Below, one piece after another: positions 17,290 to 27,598 of a stretch of DNA of 64,000 nt; position 1 is the stretch's first letter, and each line of letters opens with the position of its first letter. Below the pieces are notes generated by a model, which made no database searches, was not told the DNA's origin, and saw only the letters and a list, made by a program, of their open reading frames with translations. This stretch comes from Pseudomonas fulva 12-X. Its GTDB lineage: Bacteria; Pseudomonadota; Gammaproteobacteria; Pseudomonadales; Pseudomonadaceae. The stretch covers positions 62,001 to 126,000 of the forward strand of contig NC_015556.1 in assembly GCF_000213805.1 (NCBI RefSeq), given 5' to 3'. Both the position numbers and the translations under genes were made by a program.

Positions 17290-18446
17290 GGCAGCAGGCA
17301 CCGGTACAGCTGCTGGATGTCGCCCAGACTGAGCGCCTTGGGGTTGTTGACCATCAGGCGGGTGACCTTGGAGGCGGCCACGGCCATATCCGCCAGGTGC
17401 TCCTCGGCCACACCGAAGTCGCGCAGGTTCTGGGGAATCTCCAGGGTGGCGGTCCAGGCGCTGATCTGGTCGATCAGTTTGCGCGCGGCCACTTCGTCAC
17501 TGTCGCTTTCCTGGGCCAGGCCGCAGACGCAGGCGGCGCGCTTGAGGCGCGGCGCGCAGGCATCCATATTGAAGGCCATAACGTGGGGCAGCAGCATGGC
17601 GTTGGCCACCCCGTGGGTGACGTGGAACTTGCCGCCCAGCGGGTAGGCCAGGGCGTGCACGGCCGCGGTGCCGGCGGCAGTCAGGGCCAGGCCGCCGTAC
17701 ATCGAGCCGAGCAGCATGTCGCTGCGTGCCTGCACCGAGCCGGGCTGCTGATAGGCCTCCACGATGCTGCCGGCGATCAGGCGCATCGACTCCAGGGCAA
17801 AGGTGTCGCTGATCGGATTGGCCTTGGTGGAAATGAACGATTCCAGCGAGTGGGTGAAGGCGTCCATACCGGTGGCGGCGGTGATCGGCTTGGGCAGGCC
17901 AAGAGTCAGGGTGGCGTCGAGGATCACCAGGGTCGGCAGCAGGTGACGGCTGACCACGCCGATCTTCAGCTCCTCGTCCGGCAGGGTGACGATGGCGTTG
18001 GGGGTGACTTCCGAGCCGGTGCCCGAGGTGGTCGGCACCAGCACCATGGGCGCGCCGGCGTTGGGCACCTTGTCGATGCCGAGCATGTCGCGTAGCGGCA
18101 TGTCGTTGGTGAGCAGCACGGCGAACAACTTGGCGGCGTCCAGCACGCTGCCGCCGCCGATGGCGATCAACGCATCCGGCGCGGCGGGGGCCACGGCGCG
18201 GCGGAATACGCCTTCGATATTTTCCAGGGTCGGCTCGATTTCCACGTCATCGACCACGGTGACGGCTATGGATTTGGCCTCTAGCTGGGCGACCACGCGC
18301 TCGGTGACGCCCAGCTGGTGCATGGCGTTCTGGGTGACCAGCACCACGCGCTGCAGCGGTTTGTCGAGCAGTGCCAGCTTGTCGCCCAGGCTGTTGAGGC
18401 TGTCGGGGCCATGGACGATGTGTTTGACGGTCTGGAAGTGATACAT
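17286..18446 (-). CDS. Iron-containing alcohol dehydrogenase
   Basis: A 386-residue group III alcohol dehydrogenase. The NAD site IAIGGGSVLDAAK, the PTTSGTGSEVTP loop, and the metal ligands in GMDAFTHSLESF and in HALAYPLGGKFHVTHGVANA are intact. It follows the aldolase gene by 14 bases. A consistent role is NADH-dependent reduction of the aldehyde released by the aldolase to the C4 acid that the DUF1537 kinase accepts, but it could run in the oxidative direction. Substrate inferred from context only. Confidence 0.87.
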   Translation of the reverse strand: MYHFQTVKHIVHGPDSLNSLGDKLALLDKPLQRVVLVTQNAMHQLGVTERVVAQLEAKSIAVTVVDDVEIEPTLENIEGVFRRAVAPAAPDALIAIGGGSVLDAAKLFAVLLTNDMPLRDMLGIDKVPNAGAPMVLVPTTSGTGSEVTPNAIVTLPDEELKIGVVSRHLLPTLVILDATLTLGLPKPITAATGMDAFTHSLESFISTKANPISDTFALESMRLIAGSIVEAYQQPGSVQARSDMLLGSMYGGLALTAAGTAAVHALAYPLGGKFHVTHGVANAMLLPHVMAFNMDACAPRLKRAACVCGLAQESDSDEVAARKLIDQISAWTATLEIPQNLRDFGVAEEHLADMAVAASKVTRLMVNNPKALSLGDIQQLYRCLLP

Positions 18447-18460
18447 GGTGGTCCTCCGAC

Positions 18461-19336
18461 TCAGCGCTGGTAGGCGGCCAGCAAGCCTTCGAGCTTGTGG
18501 ACGGTCTGTTCATCGAGGGCGGCAACGGGGGCGCGGCAGGGGCCGACCGGCACGTTGAGCAGGTCCGTGGCTTTCTTAAGTACGGACGGCATGGTGCCCA
18601 GGGCAAAGGCGTCGCGCAGCGGGCGCAGGGCTTCCTGGGCGGTGCGGGCAGCTTCGTGGTTGCCGGCCTGGAACTGGTTCCAGATCTCCATCACCACGTG
18701 GGGCACGGCGTTGGCAGTGGCCGCCACCGCGCCGTCACCGCCAGCCAGCAGGTTCCAGTAGATGAGCGAGTCGGTGCCGGCGAACACCGCGAAGTCGTCG
18801 CTGCGATAACGCATCATCTGCACCAGAGCGTCGAAGTTGCCGGCGCTGTCCTTGATGCCCTTGATCTGCGGGTGCTGGGAAAGTGCGGCGACCGCCTGGA
18901 TGCCGATCGACATGCCGGTCTTGGCGGGAATGTTGTAGAGCATGATCGGCAGATCCGAGGCATCGCCGATGCGCTGGTAGTGATTGATCAGCTCGCTCTG
19001 GCTGACCGCATTGAAGAACGGCGTGATGACCGACAGGGCCTGAACGCCCACATCGCTCATTTTCTTGTTCAGTTCGATCACATCGCGGGTGGCGAAGGCG
19101 CCAGTGCCGGCGATCACCGGCACGCGGCCAGCGGCGAGTTCGACGGTCAGTTTGGCGATACGCACTTTCTCGGCGTCGGAGAGGGCGAAGAACTCGCCAT
19201 TGGTGCCCAGCACGAACAGGCCGTGTACGCCGGCCGAGACAAGGCTTTCGATAAGCGCGGCAAGCGCCGGTTCATCGACCTCCTGGGCCGCATTGAACGG
19301 CGTGACGAGGGCAGGGACGATACCGTGGAATTTCAT
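18461..19336 (-). CDS. Dihydrodipicolinate-synthase-family aldolase
   Basis: A 291-residue class I aldolase of the DapA/NanA family. The Schiff-base lysine is about Lys162 in KGIKDSAGN, and the catalytic tyrosine about Tyr134 in LYNIPAKTG. GTNGEFFALS replaces the GTTGE of true DapA, as in 2-keto-3-deoxy acid aldolases. Biosynthetic DapA is unlikely because the gene leads a catabolic operon. It probably splits a 2-keto-3-deoxy sugar acid to pyruvate and an aldehyde. It is the first gene of the operon, after an AT-rich promoter region. Confidence 0.87.
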   Translation of the reverse strand: MKFHGIVPALVTPFNAAQEVDEPALAALIESLVSAGVHGLFVLGTNGEFFALSDAEKVRIAKLTVELAAGRVPVIAGTGAFATRDVIELNKKMSDVGVQALSVITPFFNAVSQSELINHYQRIGDASDLPIMLYNIPAKTGMSIGIQAVAALSQHPQIKGIKDSAGNFDALVQMMRYRSDDFAVFAGTDSLIYWNLLAGGDGAVAATANAVPHVVMEIWNQFQAGNHEAARTAQEALRPLRDAFALGTMPSVLKKATDLLNVPVGPCRAPVAALDEQTVHKLEGLLAAYQR

Positions 19337-19617
19337 GGCTTATCCTGTCTTTATGATTGTTTTGGTCAGTATTAATAGCAGTAGTGATTGAATCGATCAA
19401 ATATTTTCGAGATGGTTCAGCCCTTGCGGCGGATATTTGAGCGAATCGTTCGTTTTTGGTGGGCGTTTTGATCGCGTTGATCGTCAGGCTGGCGCGAGAA
19501 ACCGCAGTCGCCCGGAAGAGTAACTGCAAGGTTTGCTTGGAGAGTGAGGCGCAGCGCCTACTGAGAAAGCGCGTGGGGAGCGGGGTTCATCGCCGGCCGG
19601 GGGCAATCAAAGCAATT
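19337..19617 (-). promoter_or_regulatory. Promoter/operator region of the sugar-acid operon
   Basis: 281 bases without a gene, clearly richer in A and T than the surroundings. The small palindrome CGAA-TCG-TTCG lies near 19441-19452, flanked by runs such as TTCGTTTTTGG that resemble DeoR-family half-sites, and ATCGATC and AATATTTTCGA occur closer to the start codon. This is the only large gap upstream of the eight-gene minus-strand operon, so its promoter and DeoR operator should be here. The exact sites are not certain. Confidence 0.5.
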
Positions 19618-21057
19618 TCAGAGAATCGGCGAAATCAGCCGCGCCACGCGCATGCCCAGTTGCTGCAGGCGGTGCACTTCGCGGCGGTCAGCGCCGATCA
19701 GTTCGCGGGATTGGCTGAAGTCATCCAGCAGCATCGCTTCGACCTGGCGGGCGAATTCGGGGTCGACGGTGACCAGAGTGATTTCGAAGTTGAGGCGGAA
19801 CGAGCGGTTGTCCAGGTTGGCGCTGCCGACCACGCCGATGTCGCCATCGATCAGCGCGACCTTCTGGTGCAGGAAGCCCGGCAGGTAGCGGAAGATCCGC
19901 ACGCCGGCGCGTAGCGCTTCCAGGGCGAACAGGTTGGAAGCGGCGTAGACGATGCGGTGGTCGGGGCGCGAGGGCAGCAGGATGCGCACGTCCACGCCGC
20001 GCAGCACGGCCAGGCGCAGGGCGGCGAACAGCGCTTCGTCTGGGATGAAGTAAGGGCTGGTCAGCCAGATGCGCTCGCGGGCGGCGTTGAGCATTTCCAC
20101 GAACAGCAGCGAGCAGGTTTCCTGGGCGTCGGCCGGGCCGCTGCTGATTACCTGGCAGAGCATGCCTTCGTCTGGGTAGCGCTCGGGCAGCAGCAGCGGC
20201 GGCAGTTTGCGGGTCGCCCAGAACCAGTCTTCGGCGAACGATTCCTGCAGGCAGGCTACGGCTGGGCCATGCACTTCGACGTGGGTATCGCGCCATGGTG
20301 ACAGCCGCGGCTTCTCGCCCAGGTATTCGTCACCGACGTTGTGGCCGCCGAGAAAGCCGCGCTCGCCGTCGACCACCACGATCTTGCGGTGGTTGCGGAA
20401 ATTCAGCTGGAAGCGATTGAGCACGCCGCCACCAGTGGGGAAGGCATGCATGTGCACACCACCTTCGCGCAGGCGCCTGATGTAGTTGCGCGGCAGGGCG
20501 TGGCTACCCACCGCGTCGTAGAGAAAGTAGACCTGCACGCCGGCCGCCGCGCGCTCCAGCAGTGCCTCCTGCAAACGGCGGCCAAGCTTGTCGTCATGGA
20601 CGATGAAGAACTGGATATGGATGACCTGATGCGCGTCGGCGATGGCCTGGAGAATCGCCTCGAAGGTCGCCCTGCCATTGACCAGCAGGCTGACCTGATT
20701 GCCGGCCAGGCAGGGCATGCGCCCCAAGCGTGGTAGCGCGCGCAGCTGGCCGTAGGCTTCCGACTCGCCGGCGGCGATGGCCTCCTGCACCCAGGGGCGC
20801 CAGTCCAGCGAGGCCATGGCCTTGTGCATCTGTTTGTCGACCACCCGGCGCGCGTCGATGTACGCATAGAAGCGGCTGCGCCCGAAGATCACGTAGGGCA
20901 GCAGCGTCAGGTAGGGCATGAAGAACAGCGACAGCGCCCAGGCGATGGCGCCCTGGGCCGTGCGCACGGTGAGAATCGCGTGAATGGCGGCCAGGGTTCC
21001 GAGCACGTGGATCGCCGCGATCAGATAGCCGAAGAAATGCTGGATACCGAATTCCAT
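19618..21057 (-). CDS. cls: Cardiolipin synthase
   Basis: A 479-residue phospholipase-D-family enzyme. Two N-terminal membrane helices ([16 protein letters not shown] and [20 protein letters not shown]) precede two HKD motifs, [10 protein letters not shown] and [10 protein letters not shown], each followed by the conserved N/S residues (GGHNVGDEY and [10 protein letters not shown]). It condenses two phosphatidylglycerols to cardiolipin and glycerol at the inner membrane. ATG 21057 (MEFGIQ) matches the usual Pseudomonas N-terminus, whereas the frame opens 13 codons earlier without family sequence. It is unrelated to its neighbours. Confidence 0.9.
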   Translation of the reverse strand: MEFGIQHFFGYLIAAIHVLGTLAAIHAILTVRTAQGAIAWALSLFFMPYLTLLPYVIFGRSRFYAYIDARRVVDKQMHKAMASLDWRPWVQEAIAAGESEAYGQLRALPRLGRMPCLAGNQVSLLVNGRATFEAILQAIADAHQVIHIQFFIVHDDKLGRRLQEALLERAAAGVQVYFLYDAVGSHALPRNYIRRLREGGVHMHAFPTGGGVLNRFQLNFRNHRKIVVVDGERGFLGGHNVGDEYLGEKPRLSPWRDTHVEVHGPAVACLQESFAEDWFWATRKLPPLLLPERYPDEGMLCQVISSGPADAQETCSLLFVEMLNAARERIWLTSPYFIPDEALFAALRLAVLRGVDVRILLPSRPDHRIVYAASNLFALEALRAGVRIFRYLPGFLHQKVALIDGDIGVVGSANLDNRSFRLNFEITLVTVDPEFARQVEAMLLDDFSQSRELIGADRREVHRLQQLGMRVARLISPIL

Positions 21058-21227
21058 GGTCGTTCGCTTGATGGCTGCCGTGCCAGCATAGACCACGCTA
21101 TCGATGGGTCGTCACCGATAGAAATCGGCGTTCCACGTGAAACTTCCTGGCGCTGCTGCCTTGAGTCCCTGTGCGAATGAACGAAAGCCCCGGCACGATA
21201 GGCGCGAGGCTTTTTCGTCACTGACTG

Positions 21228-22634
21228 TCAGGCCCGCGATAGCGCCGAAATCTGCTGGCGCCGGTACAGCGTGTCGCGGCTCGACAGCAGCAGGTACAGC
21301 GGCAGGGTGACGACGATCGCCACCAGCCACGACAGGTCGGCGCCGTCGAGTTTGCTGGCGATGGGGCCGGTGTAGATCGGCGTGACCGCGAACGGCAGTT
21401 GCACCAGGATGCCGATAGCGTAGGCGCTGACCGCGTTGGGGTTGAAACGCCCGTAGATGCCGCCCGTGGCGTCGAACAGCGAGGGGATGTGATAGCGCTG
21501 CTTCTGCACCAGGTAGAAGTCGGCCAGGTTGATCACCGCCCATGGCACCAGCACGATCATCATCGCCAGGATCAGCTGCATGAAGCGCGCGATGAAGTCC
21601 GCGGGTGCGGTTACCGCAACCACGCAGCAGGCCACCAGCAGGATCGCCGAGAGGGCCACGCGGGCCTGGCGGCTCGGTGCCCAGTCGGCGGCGAAGGTCT
21701 GCACCGAGGTGATCAGCGCCAGCACCGCACCGTACAGGTTCAGGGCGTTGTGGCTGATGATGCTAAGGATGAACAGCACCATCAGCACCGGCCCGAACAC
21801 GCCGGTGCTCTGCTTCACCGCTTCCATGGTGTCCGTCTCGGCGCTCACCGCCAGCGCCACCAGGGTGCCGAAGATGAAGCACAGAGATGTGCCCAGCACG
21901 GCGCCACAGTAGGTGGCGATGAAGGGCTTCCAGATGCCCACGTTGCGCGGCAGGTAGCGCGAGTAGTCCGAAGTGTAGGGCGCGAAGGAGATCTGCCAGA
22001 TGGCGCCCAGCGAGGCCATGGCCAGCCAGCCGGCCAGGTTGAAACCGCCGCGGCTGGCGAAGTCCGCCGGCAAGCCGTTGGCGAACAGGGCGATGAAGCC
22101 CGCCAGCAGGCCGATGCCCATCACCCAGGTGCCGATGCGGTTGAGGGTGTGGATGAAGTTGTAGCCCAGGATGCCGATCAGCGTCGCGGCGCAGGCGCCG
22201 ATCAGCACTGCAGCCGGCAGCGGCAGATCCGGCGCCACGGTGTGGATGGATTTGCCGGCCAGCACGCAGTTGGAGATGAAGAAGCCGATGTACAGCACCG
22301 CGGCGATCACCACCACCAGCAGCGCGCCGTAGCGACCGAACTGGCCGCGGCTCTGCAGCATCTGCGGCAGGCCCATCTGCGGGCCTTGGGCCGAAGCCAG
22401 GCCGAGGACGATACCGCCGAGCAGGTGGCCGACCAGGATGGCGCAGATCGCCCAGCCGATGTTCAGGTGGAACACCTGCACGGCCATGGCGCCGGTGACG
22501 ATCGGCAGCGGTGCGATGTTGGTGCTGAACCAGAGGGTGAACAGGTCACGGACGCGGCCGTGACGATCGGCATCGGCCACCTGGCCGACGCTGTTGCTTT
22601 CGACGAGCTCTTGGGGAGCGTTGTTATGGGACAT
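21228..22634 (-). CDS. NCS1-family cytosine/purine permease
   Basis: A 468-residue permease with about 12 membrane segments. NCS1 features include the N-terminal LFTLWFSTNIAPLPIVTGA, GLPQMLQSRGQFG, SFAPYTSDYSRYLP and the C-terminal LADFYLV. Members import nucleobases, allantoin, hydantoins or vitamins such as thiamine with protons or sodium. ATG 22634 has an AGGAGA ribosome site. It stands alone between cardiolipin synthase and the monooxygenase gene, so its substrate cannot be assigned; a pyridine-type heterocycle would suit the region but is a guess. Confidence 0.85.
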   Translation of the reverse strand: MSHNNAPQELVESNSVGQVADADRHGRVRDLFTLWFSTNIAPLPIVTGAMAVQVFHLNIGWAICAILVGHLLGGIVLGLASAQGPQMGLPQMLQSRGQFGRYGALLVVVIAAVLYIGFFISNCVLAGKSIHTVAPDLPLPAAVLIGACAATLIGILGYNFIHTLNRIGTWVMGIGLLAGFIALFANGLPADFASRGGFNLAGWLAMASLGAIWQISFAPYTSDYSRYLPRNVGIWKPFIATYCGAVLGTSLCFIFGTLVALAVSAETDTMEAVKQSTGVFGPVLMVLFILSIISHNALNLYGAVLALITSVQTFAADWAPSRQARVALSAILLVACCVVAVTAPADFIARFMQLILAMMIVLVPWAVINLADFYLVQKQRYHIPSLFDATGGIYGRFNPNAVSAYAIGILVQLPFAVTPIYTGPIASKLDGADLSWLVAIVVTLPLYLLLSSRDTLYRRQQISALSRA

Positions 22635-22892
22635 GGCGGGTTCTCCTGCGCAAAGCGGTAGCGGCACGCTGCGCGCGAGGCGGGCAGTGCCGGATGGATG
22701 CGTGGGGTGTCGTGGCTGAGGTCAGCCGCGCTCGCTGCGGGCCGGGCCGCGGGCGAGGGAGAACGGGCAGGGGTGACGCAATGGGAAGGCACGCAACAAC
22801 ATGGGAAAAACCTACTTCTTGTCTTTATTCGGATAGCAGCGTTTTCGATCGTTGCAGCAGCCCGGCGCGGGCCGGGCTGTGCGGAGTGATGC

Positions 22893-23933
22893 TCAGCGGA
22901 AGGCCGGCACCACGTGCTGGATGAACAGCTCCAGGGACTTTTTCTTCTCGGCGTAGGGCAGGCTGTTGTCGGCCCAGAAGCTGAATTCGTCGACGCCCAG
23001 TTCCTGGTAGTGACGAATGCGCGCGATGATCTCCTCGGGCGTGCCGATCATGGTGTTCTTGCGGATGTTCTCCAGCTGGAACGCCGGCACTTCGGCGAAC
23101 TTGGATTCCGGGCTCGGCTCCAGGAAGCCATTGACCGGCGTGGTCTTGTTGCCGAACCAGGCATCGAAGGTGCGGTAGAAACGCGAAATGGCGGCGGCGC
23201 CGAGCTTCCAGCCTTCCGGGTCGTCGGCCAGGTGCACGTGGGTGTGGCGCAGCACCATCAGTTGCGGGCGAGGCACGCCCGGGTTGTTGGCCAGGGCGGC
23301 GTTGAACTTGTTGTTCAGGTCGACCACTTCCTCGTCGCCCTTCATCAGTGGCGTGACCATCACGTTGCAGCCGTTGGCCACGGCAAAGTTGTGCGAGTCC
23401 GGGTCGCGGGCGGCGATCCACATCGGCGGCTGGGCGTTGTACGGCTTCGGCACGCTGGTGGAGGTGGGGAATTTGTAGACCTCGCCGTCATGGGCGTAGT
23501 CGCCTTCCCAGAGCTTGCGCACCACCGGGACCATTTCGCGCAGCGCCTTGCCGCCGTCGGTGGCCGGCATGCCACCGGCCATGCGGTCGAATTCGAACTG
23601 GTATGCGCCGCGGGCCAGGCCCACTTCCATGCGGCCGTTGCTGATCACGTCGAGCAGGGCGCATTCGCCGGCCACGCGGATCGGGTTCCAGAAGGGCGCG
23701 ATGATGGTGCCGGCGCCCAGGCGGATGGTGCTGGTGCGCGCAGCCAGGTACGACAGGATCGGCATCGGGCTCGGCGAGATGGTGTATTCCATGGCGTGGT
23801 GCTCGCCGACCCACACGGTGCTGAAGCCGCCGGCCTCGGCCAGCAGGGTGAGCTCGGTCAGCTGCTCGAACAGCTCACGGTGGCTGACGTCCTGGTCGTA
23901 GCGTTCCATGTGGACGAACAAAGAGAATTTCAT
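22893..23933 (-). CDS. tgnB: Luciferase-like FMN monooxygenase, probable trigonelline oxygenase component
   Basis: A 346-residue LLM-class flavin-dependent oxygenase (TIM-barrel; WVGEHHAMEY, RLGAGTIIAPFWNPIRVAGE, RMEVGLARGAY, MIGTPEEIIARI). It needs reduced FMN from a partner; the flavin reductase at 41234-41719 shares the same operator. Together with two aldehyde dehydrogenases, an alpha/beta hydrolase and an SSA dehydrogenase it matches the trigonelline pathway of Acinetobacter baylyi, where the oxygenase opens the pyridinium ring between C5 and C6. A good GAGGAAAG site precedes ATG 23933, and an operator palindrome lies 90 bases upstream. Family certain; substrate inferred. Confidence 0.75.
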   Translation of the reverse strand: MKFSLFVHMERYDQDVSHRELFEQLTELTLLAEAGGFSTVWVGEHHAMEYTISPSPMPILSYLAARTSTIRLGAGTIIAPFWNPIRVAGECALLDVISNGRMEVGLARGAYQFEFDRMAGGMPATDGGKALREMVPVVRKLWEGDYAHDGEVYKFPTSTSVPKPYNAQPPMWIAARDPDSHNFAVANGCNVMVTPLMKGDEEVVDLNNKFNAALANNPGVPRPQLMVLRHTHVHLADDPEGWKLGAAAISRFYRTFDAWFGNKTTPVNGFLEPSPESKFAEVPAFQLENIRKNTMIGTPEEIIARIRHYQELGVDEFSFWADNSLPYAEKKKSLELFIQHVVPAFR

Positions 23934-24022
23934 GTCGCTTTCCTCGATTTTTGTAAGGCCCGGACCTCAGGCATGAGCCGCTGTCGGGGCTGGCCGCCTG
24001 CAGGATCAGGCGGCTCATGGTC

Positions 24023-24036
24023 TATGGTATACCATA
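24023..24036. promoter_or_regulatory. GntR/FadR-type operator, site A
   Basis: TATGGTATACCATA, a perfect 14-base palindrome 90 bases before the monooxygenase gene, in an AT-rich patch. Its core GGTATACC fits the TGGTnnACCA type bound by FCD-domain (FadR subfamily) GntR regulators. Three further copies with one or two mismatches are at 29688, 30895 and 44687. Confidence 0.75.
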
Positions 24037-24084
24037 ATATAAAATACTTTGGCGAGTACCCGAGACCCCTCTCGTCGAAAAGCG

Positions 24085-25095
24085 TCAGTTCTTGGCGGCC
24101 TGCCAGGCGTACCAGCGCTCGGCGATGCGCTCGCCGTTGAGGCTCCAGTATTTGAAATCCAGGGTGATCTGCCCGGTCTTGTGGGCGCTCGGCTGGTTCT
24201 CCGCCAGCTTCGGATCGACCAGCGCCGAAGCGCCGAGGTTGACCGGCGCGTAGCCGGTCAGCGAGGAGAAATCCGCCTGCGCCTTGGGGCTGGTAGCGTG
24301 GGCGATGAACGCGCGCGCTGCCTCGGCGTTGGGGGCGCCGCGGGGAATGACCAGGAAATCACCGGTCACCAGGTTCTGCTGCCAGTTGATGGCCACTGGT
24401 GCGCCCCCATCACGCAGGGCGTTGACCCGGCCATTCCAGAACATGCCCAGGCCGGCAGAGCCGGACGAGAGCAACTGCTGGGATTCGTCGCCGCTGCCCC
24501 ACCAGGCGATGTCGCCCTTGATGCTGTCGAGCTTGCGGAAGGCGCGATCCAGGTCCAGCGGATAGAGCTGCGCCGGGTTCACCCCGTCGGCGAGCAGGGC
24601 CATCTCCAGCACGCCGGGGCTCGGCCACTTGTACAGCGCGCGCTTGCCGGGAAAGGTGCGGGTGTCGAAAAGCGCCGCCCAATCCTGCGGCGCCGTGGCC
24701 AGCACCTGGGTGTTGTAGCCGAGGATGAAGGAGAAGTAGAACGAGCCGGCGCCGTAGATGGTGACGAAGCGCGGGTCGATGGTGCGTTTGGCGATCTGCT
24801 TGAAGTCCAGCGGCTCGAGCAGGCCTTCACGGCCGGCACGCAGGGCGAAGTCCGCCTCCACATCGACCACGTCCCAGGTGACCTTGCCGCTTTCCACCAT
24901 GGCCTTGAAGGCCGCGTAATCGGTAGGGCCGGCCTGCTCGACGCGAATGCCGGTCTGCTGGGTGAAGGGCTCGCTCCAGGCGCGGGTCTGCGCGGCCTGG
25001 GTGCTGCCGCCCCAACTGACGAAGGTGAGGCTCTGCTCGGCGTGAGCGGTGGATAACAGCTGCAACCCCAGCAGCATGGCCAGCAATGTGCGCAT
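24085..25095 (-). CDS. ABC substrate-binding protein (PotD-like), second of two
   Basis: A 336-residue periplasmic protein with a Sec signal peptide (MRTLLAMLLGLQLLSTAHA). The mature part LTFVSWGGSTQAAQTRAW, WDVVDVEADFALRAG and YKWPSPGVLEMALL belongs to the spermidine/putrescine-type family. It is a clear paralogue of the binding protein at 28509-29534 that heads the same operon. ATG 25095 follows GGGAGGGA; the frame extends upstream without signal-peptide character. It is separated from the ATPase gene by 521 bases containing tandem repeats, so it may be expressed differently. Likely ligand: a cationic amine or quaternary compound such as trigonelline (inferred). Confidence 0.85.
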   Translation of the reverse strand: MRTLLAMLLGLQLLSTAHAEQSLTFVSWGGSTQAAQTRAWSEPFTQQTGIRVEQAGPTDYAAFKAMVESGKVTWDVVDVEADFALRAGREGLLEPLDFKQIAKRTIDPRFVTIYGAGSFYFSFILGYNTQVLATAPQDWAALFDTRTFPGKRALYKWPSPGVLEMALLADGVNPAQLYPLDLDRAFRKLDSIKGDIAWWGSGDESQQLLSSGSAGLGMFWNGRVNALRDGGAPVAINWQQNLVTGDFLVIPRGAPNAEAARAFIAHATSPKAQADFSSLTGYAPVNLGASALVDPKLAENQPSAHKTGQITLDFKYWSLNGERIAERWYAWQAAKN

Positions 25096-25343
25096 GGAAA
25101 TCCCTCCCGAACGATAAAGAAACCCTGGCTGCCGACCTGGCGAATGTGCCGTGATCAAGCACCGTACTGGCACATTGCAAGATGCGCTCCAGATTGCTCC
25201 GGGCGCTGCGGCGGGCGGCGGCGGTGCCAGCCGCCGAGCGCGCTGGTTTTATGTGGGAAAAGCAGTACCACTTGCCAGGGCTGGCGTAACGGTTGAGGGG
25301 GCTTTCAGCGATCCAGTGTGGCAGCGGTGCACGGCGCTTGGGC

Positions 25344-25602
25344 CCCACAGGATCGCGAGAGATGCTCAAACCCGTAGGAGCCCCGACCCAGGGCGAAGCG
25401 ATCGTGGCCATCCTGCCAAAGCGGCGTCGTGACTGCTATTCGCCGCGAGGTCACGGCTCCCACGGGATCGTGAGAAGTCATCACACCTGTAGGAGCCCCG
25501 CCCCGGGGCGAAGCGATCGTGGCCATCCTGCAAAAGCGCGGTGCTGGCACCATTCGCCGCGGGTCGCGGGTCCCACAGGATCGCGCGAGATCCTCACACC
25601 TG
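25344..25602. repeat. 114-bp tandem repeat, about 2.3 copies, in a 521-base gap
   Basis: The gap 25096-25616 between the second binding protein and the ATPase gene has no convincing gene. From 25344 a unit of about 114 bases is repeated: each begins CCCACAGGATCGCG (or a close variant) at 25344, 25459 and 25572, and contains GTAGGAGCCCC and GGCGAAGCGATCGTGGCCAT. The third copy is cut short. The unit looks like a composite of dispersed Pseudomonas palindromes. The remainder (25096-25343) has no feature I can support. Confidence 0.75.
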
Positions 25603-25616
25603 CATTGGGCAGCGGC

Positions 25617-26765
<1,149 letters not shown>

Positions 26766-26782
26766 GGGGTTCTCCTCGGCGC

Positions 26783-27592
26783 TCAGCCTTTGGCTTCGGC
26801 GCGCCGGCGTGCAATGGCGGCGATGAACATGACCAGCAGGGAAAGGGCGATCAGCAGCGTCGAGGCGACGGCGATCACCGGGGTGAGATCCTGGCGCAGC
26901 GTCGTCCACATCTTCACCGGCAGCGTCTGCAGGCCGGGGCTGGCCATCATCACGCTGAGCACCACCTCGTCCCACGACACCAGAAAGGCGAACAGCCCGC
27001 CCGATACCAGGCCCGGCCGGATTGCCGGGAAGGTCACCTTGACGATGGCCTGCAGGCGGGTGGCGCCGCAGATCACCGCGGCATCCTCGATGGACTGATC
27101 GAACAGCTTCAGCGAGTTGATGATCGAGATGATGGTGAACGGCAGCGCGACGATCACGTGGCTGACCACGAAAGCGAACAGCGTGCCGGTGTAGCCGAGC
27201 TTGAGAAACAGCGCGTACACGGCCACGGCGATGATCACCAGCGGCACGATCATCGGCAGGGTGAACAGTGCGTACAGCAGTTCACGGCCGGGAAACTTGC
27301 CGCGCACCAGGGCGAAGGCGCTGGGCAGGCCGATGGCCAGGGCGCACACGGTGGTCAGCAGCGCCACCTTGAGGCTGACCAGCGCCGAATCCATCCACTG
27401 TTCGTTGGAGAAGAACTGGCCGTACCACTTGAGCGTCCAGCCCGGTGGCGGAAACACCAGCCACTGCGAGGAGCCGAACGACAGCAGCACGATGAACAGG
27501 ATCGGCAGCAGCAGGAACACGGCGATCAGCGCGGTGGTCGCGGTCAGGCCGTAGCGCAGGCCACGACCCATGGCATTGGGTGACAGCAGCAT
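26783..27592 (-). CDS. ABC transporter permease (PotC-like)
   Basis: A 269-residue inner-membrane protein with six helices. The EAA loop that contacts the ATPase is visible (EDAAVICGATRLQAIVKVTFP, cut here as EDAAVICGATR and FPAIRPG). It is the second permease of the operon, with six bases between its start and the stop of the first permease gene. With the PotB-like subunit it forms the channel for the cationic substrate. Confidence 0.9.
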   Translation of the reverse strand: MLLSPNAMGRGLRYGLTATTALIAVFLLLPILFIVLLSFGSSQWLVFPPPGWTLKWYGQFFSNEQWMDSALVSLKVALLTTVCALAIGLPSAFALVRGKFPGRELLYALFTLPMIVPLVIIAVAVYALFLKLGYTGTLFAFVVSHVIVALPFTIISIINSLKLFDQSIEDAAVICGATRLQAIVKVTFPAIRPGLVSGGLFAFLVSWDEVVLSVMMASPGLQTLPVKMWTTLRQDLTPVIAVASTLLIALSLLVMFIAAIARRRAEAKG

Positions 27593-27598
27593 GGCGGC

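Noticed and set aside
12451..19336. Sialic acid (nan) catabolic operon
   Set aside because: A sialidase-like protein and a NanA-family aldolase are present, but there is no ManNAc kinase, epimerase or GlcNAc-6-phosphate deacetylase; the DUF1537 kinase and PdxA2 indicate a C4 acid branch.
19618..21057. Start of cardiolipin synthase at 21096
   Set aside because: The extra 13 codons have no family similarity, while MEFGIQ at 21057 is the usual N-terminus.
25344..25602. CRISPR array
   Set aside because: The unit is about 114 bases, the whole unit is repeated without unique spacers, only about 2.3 copies exist and no cas genes are near.
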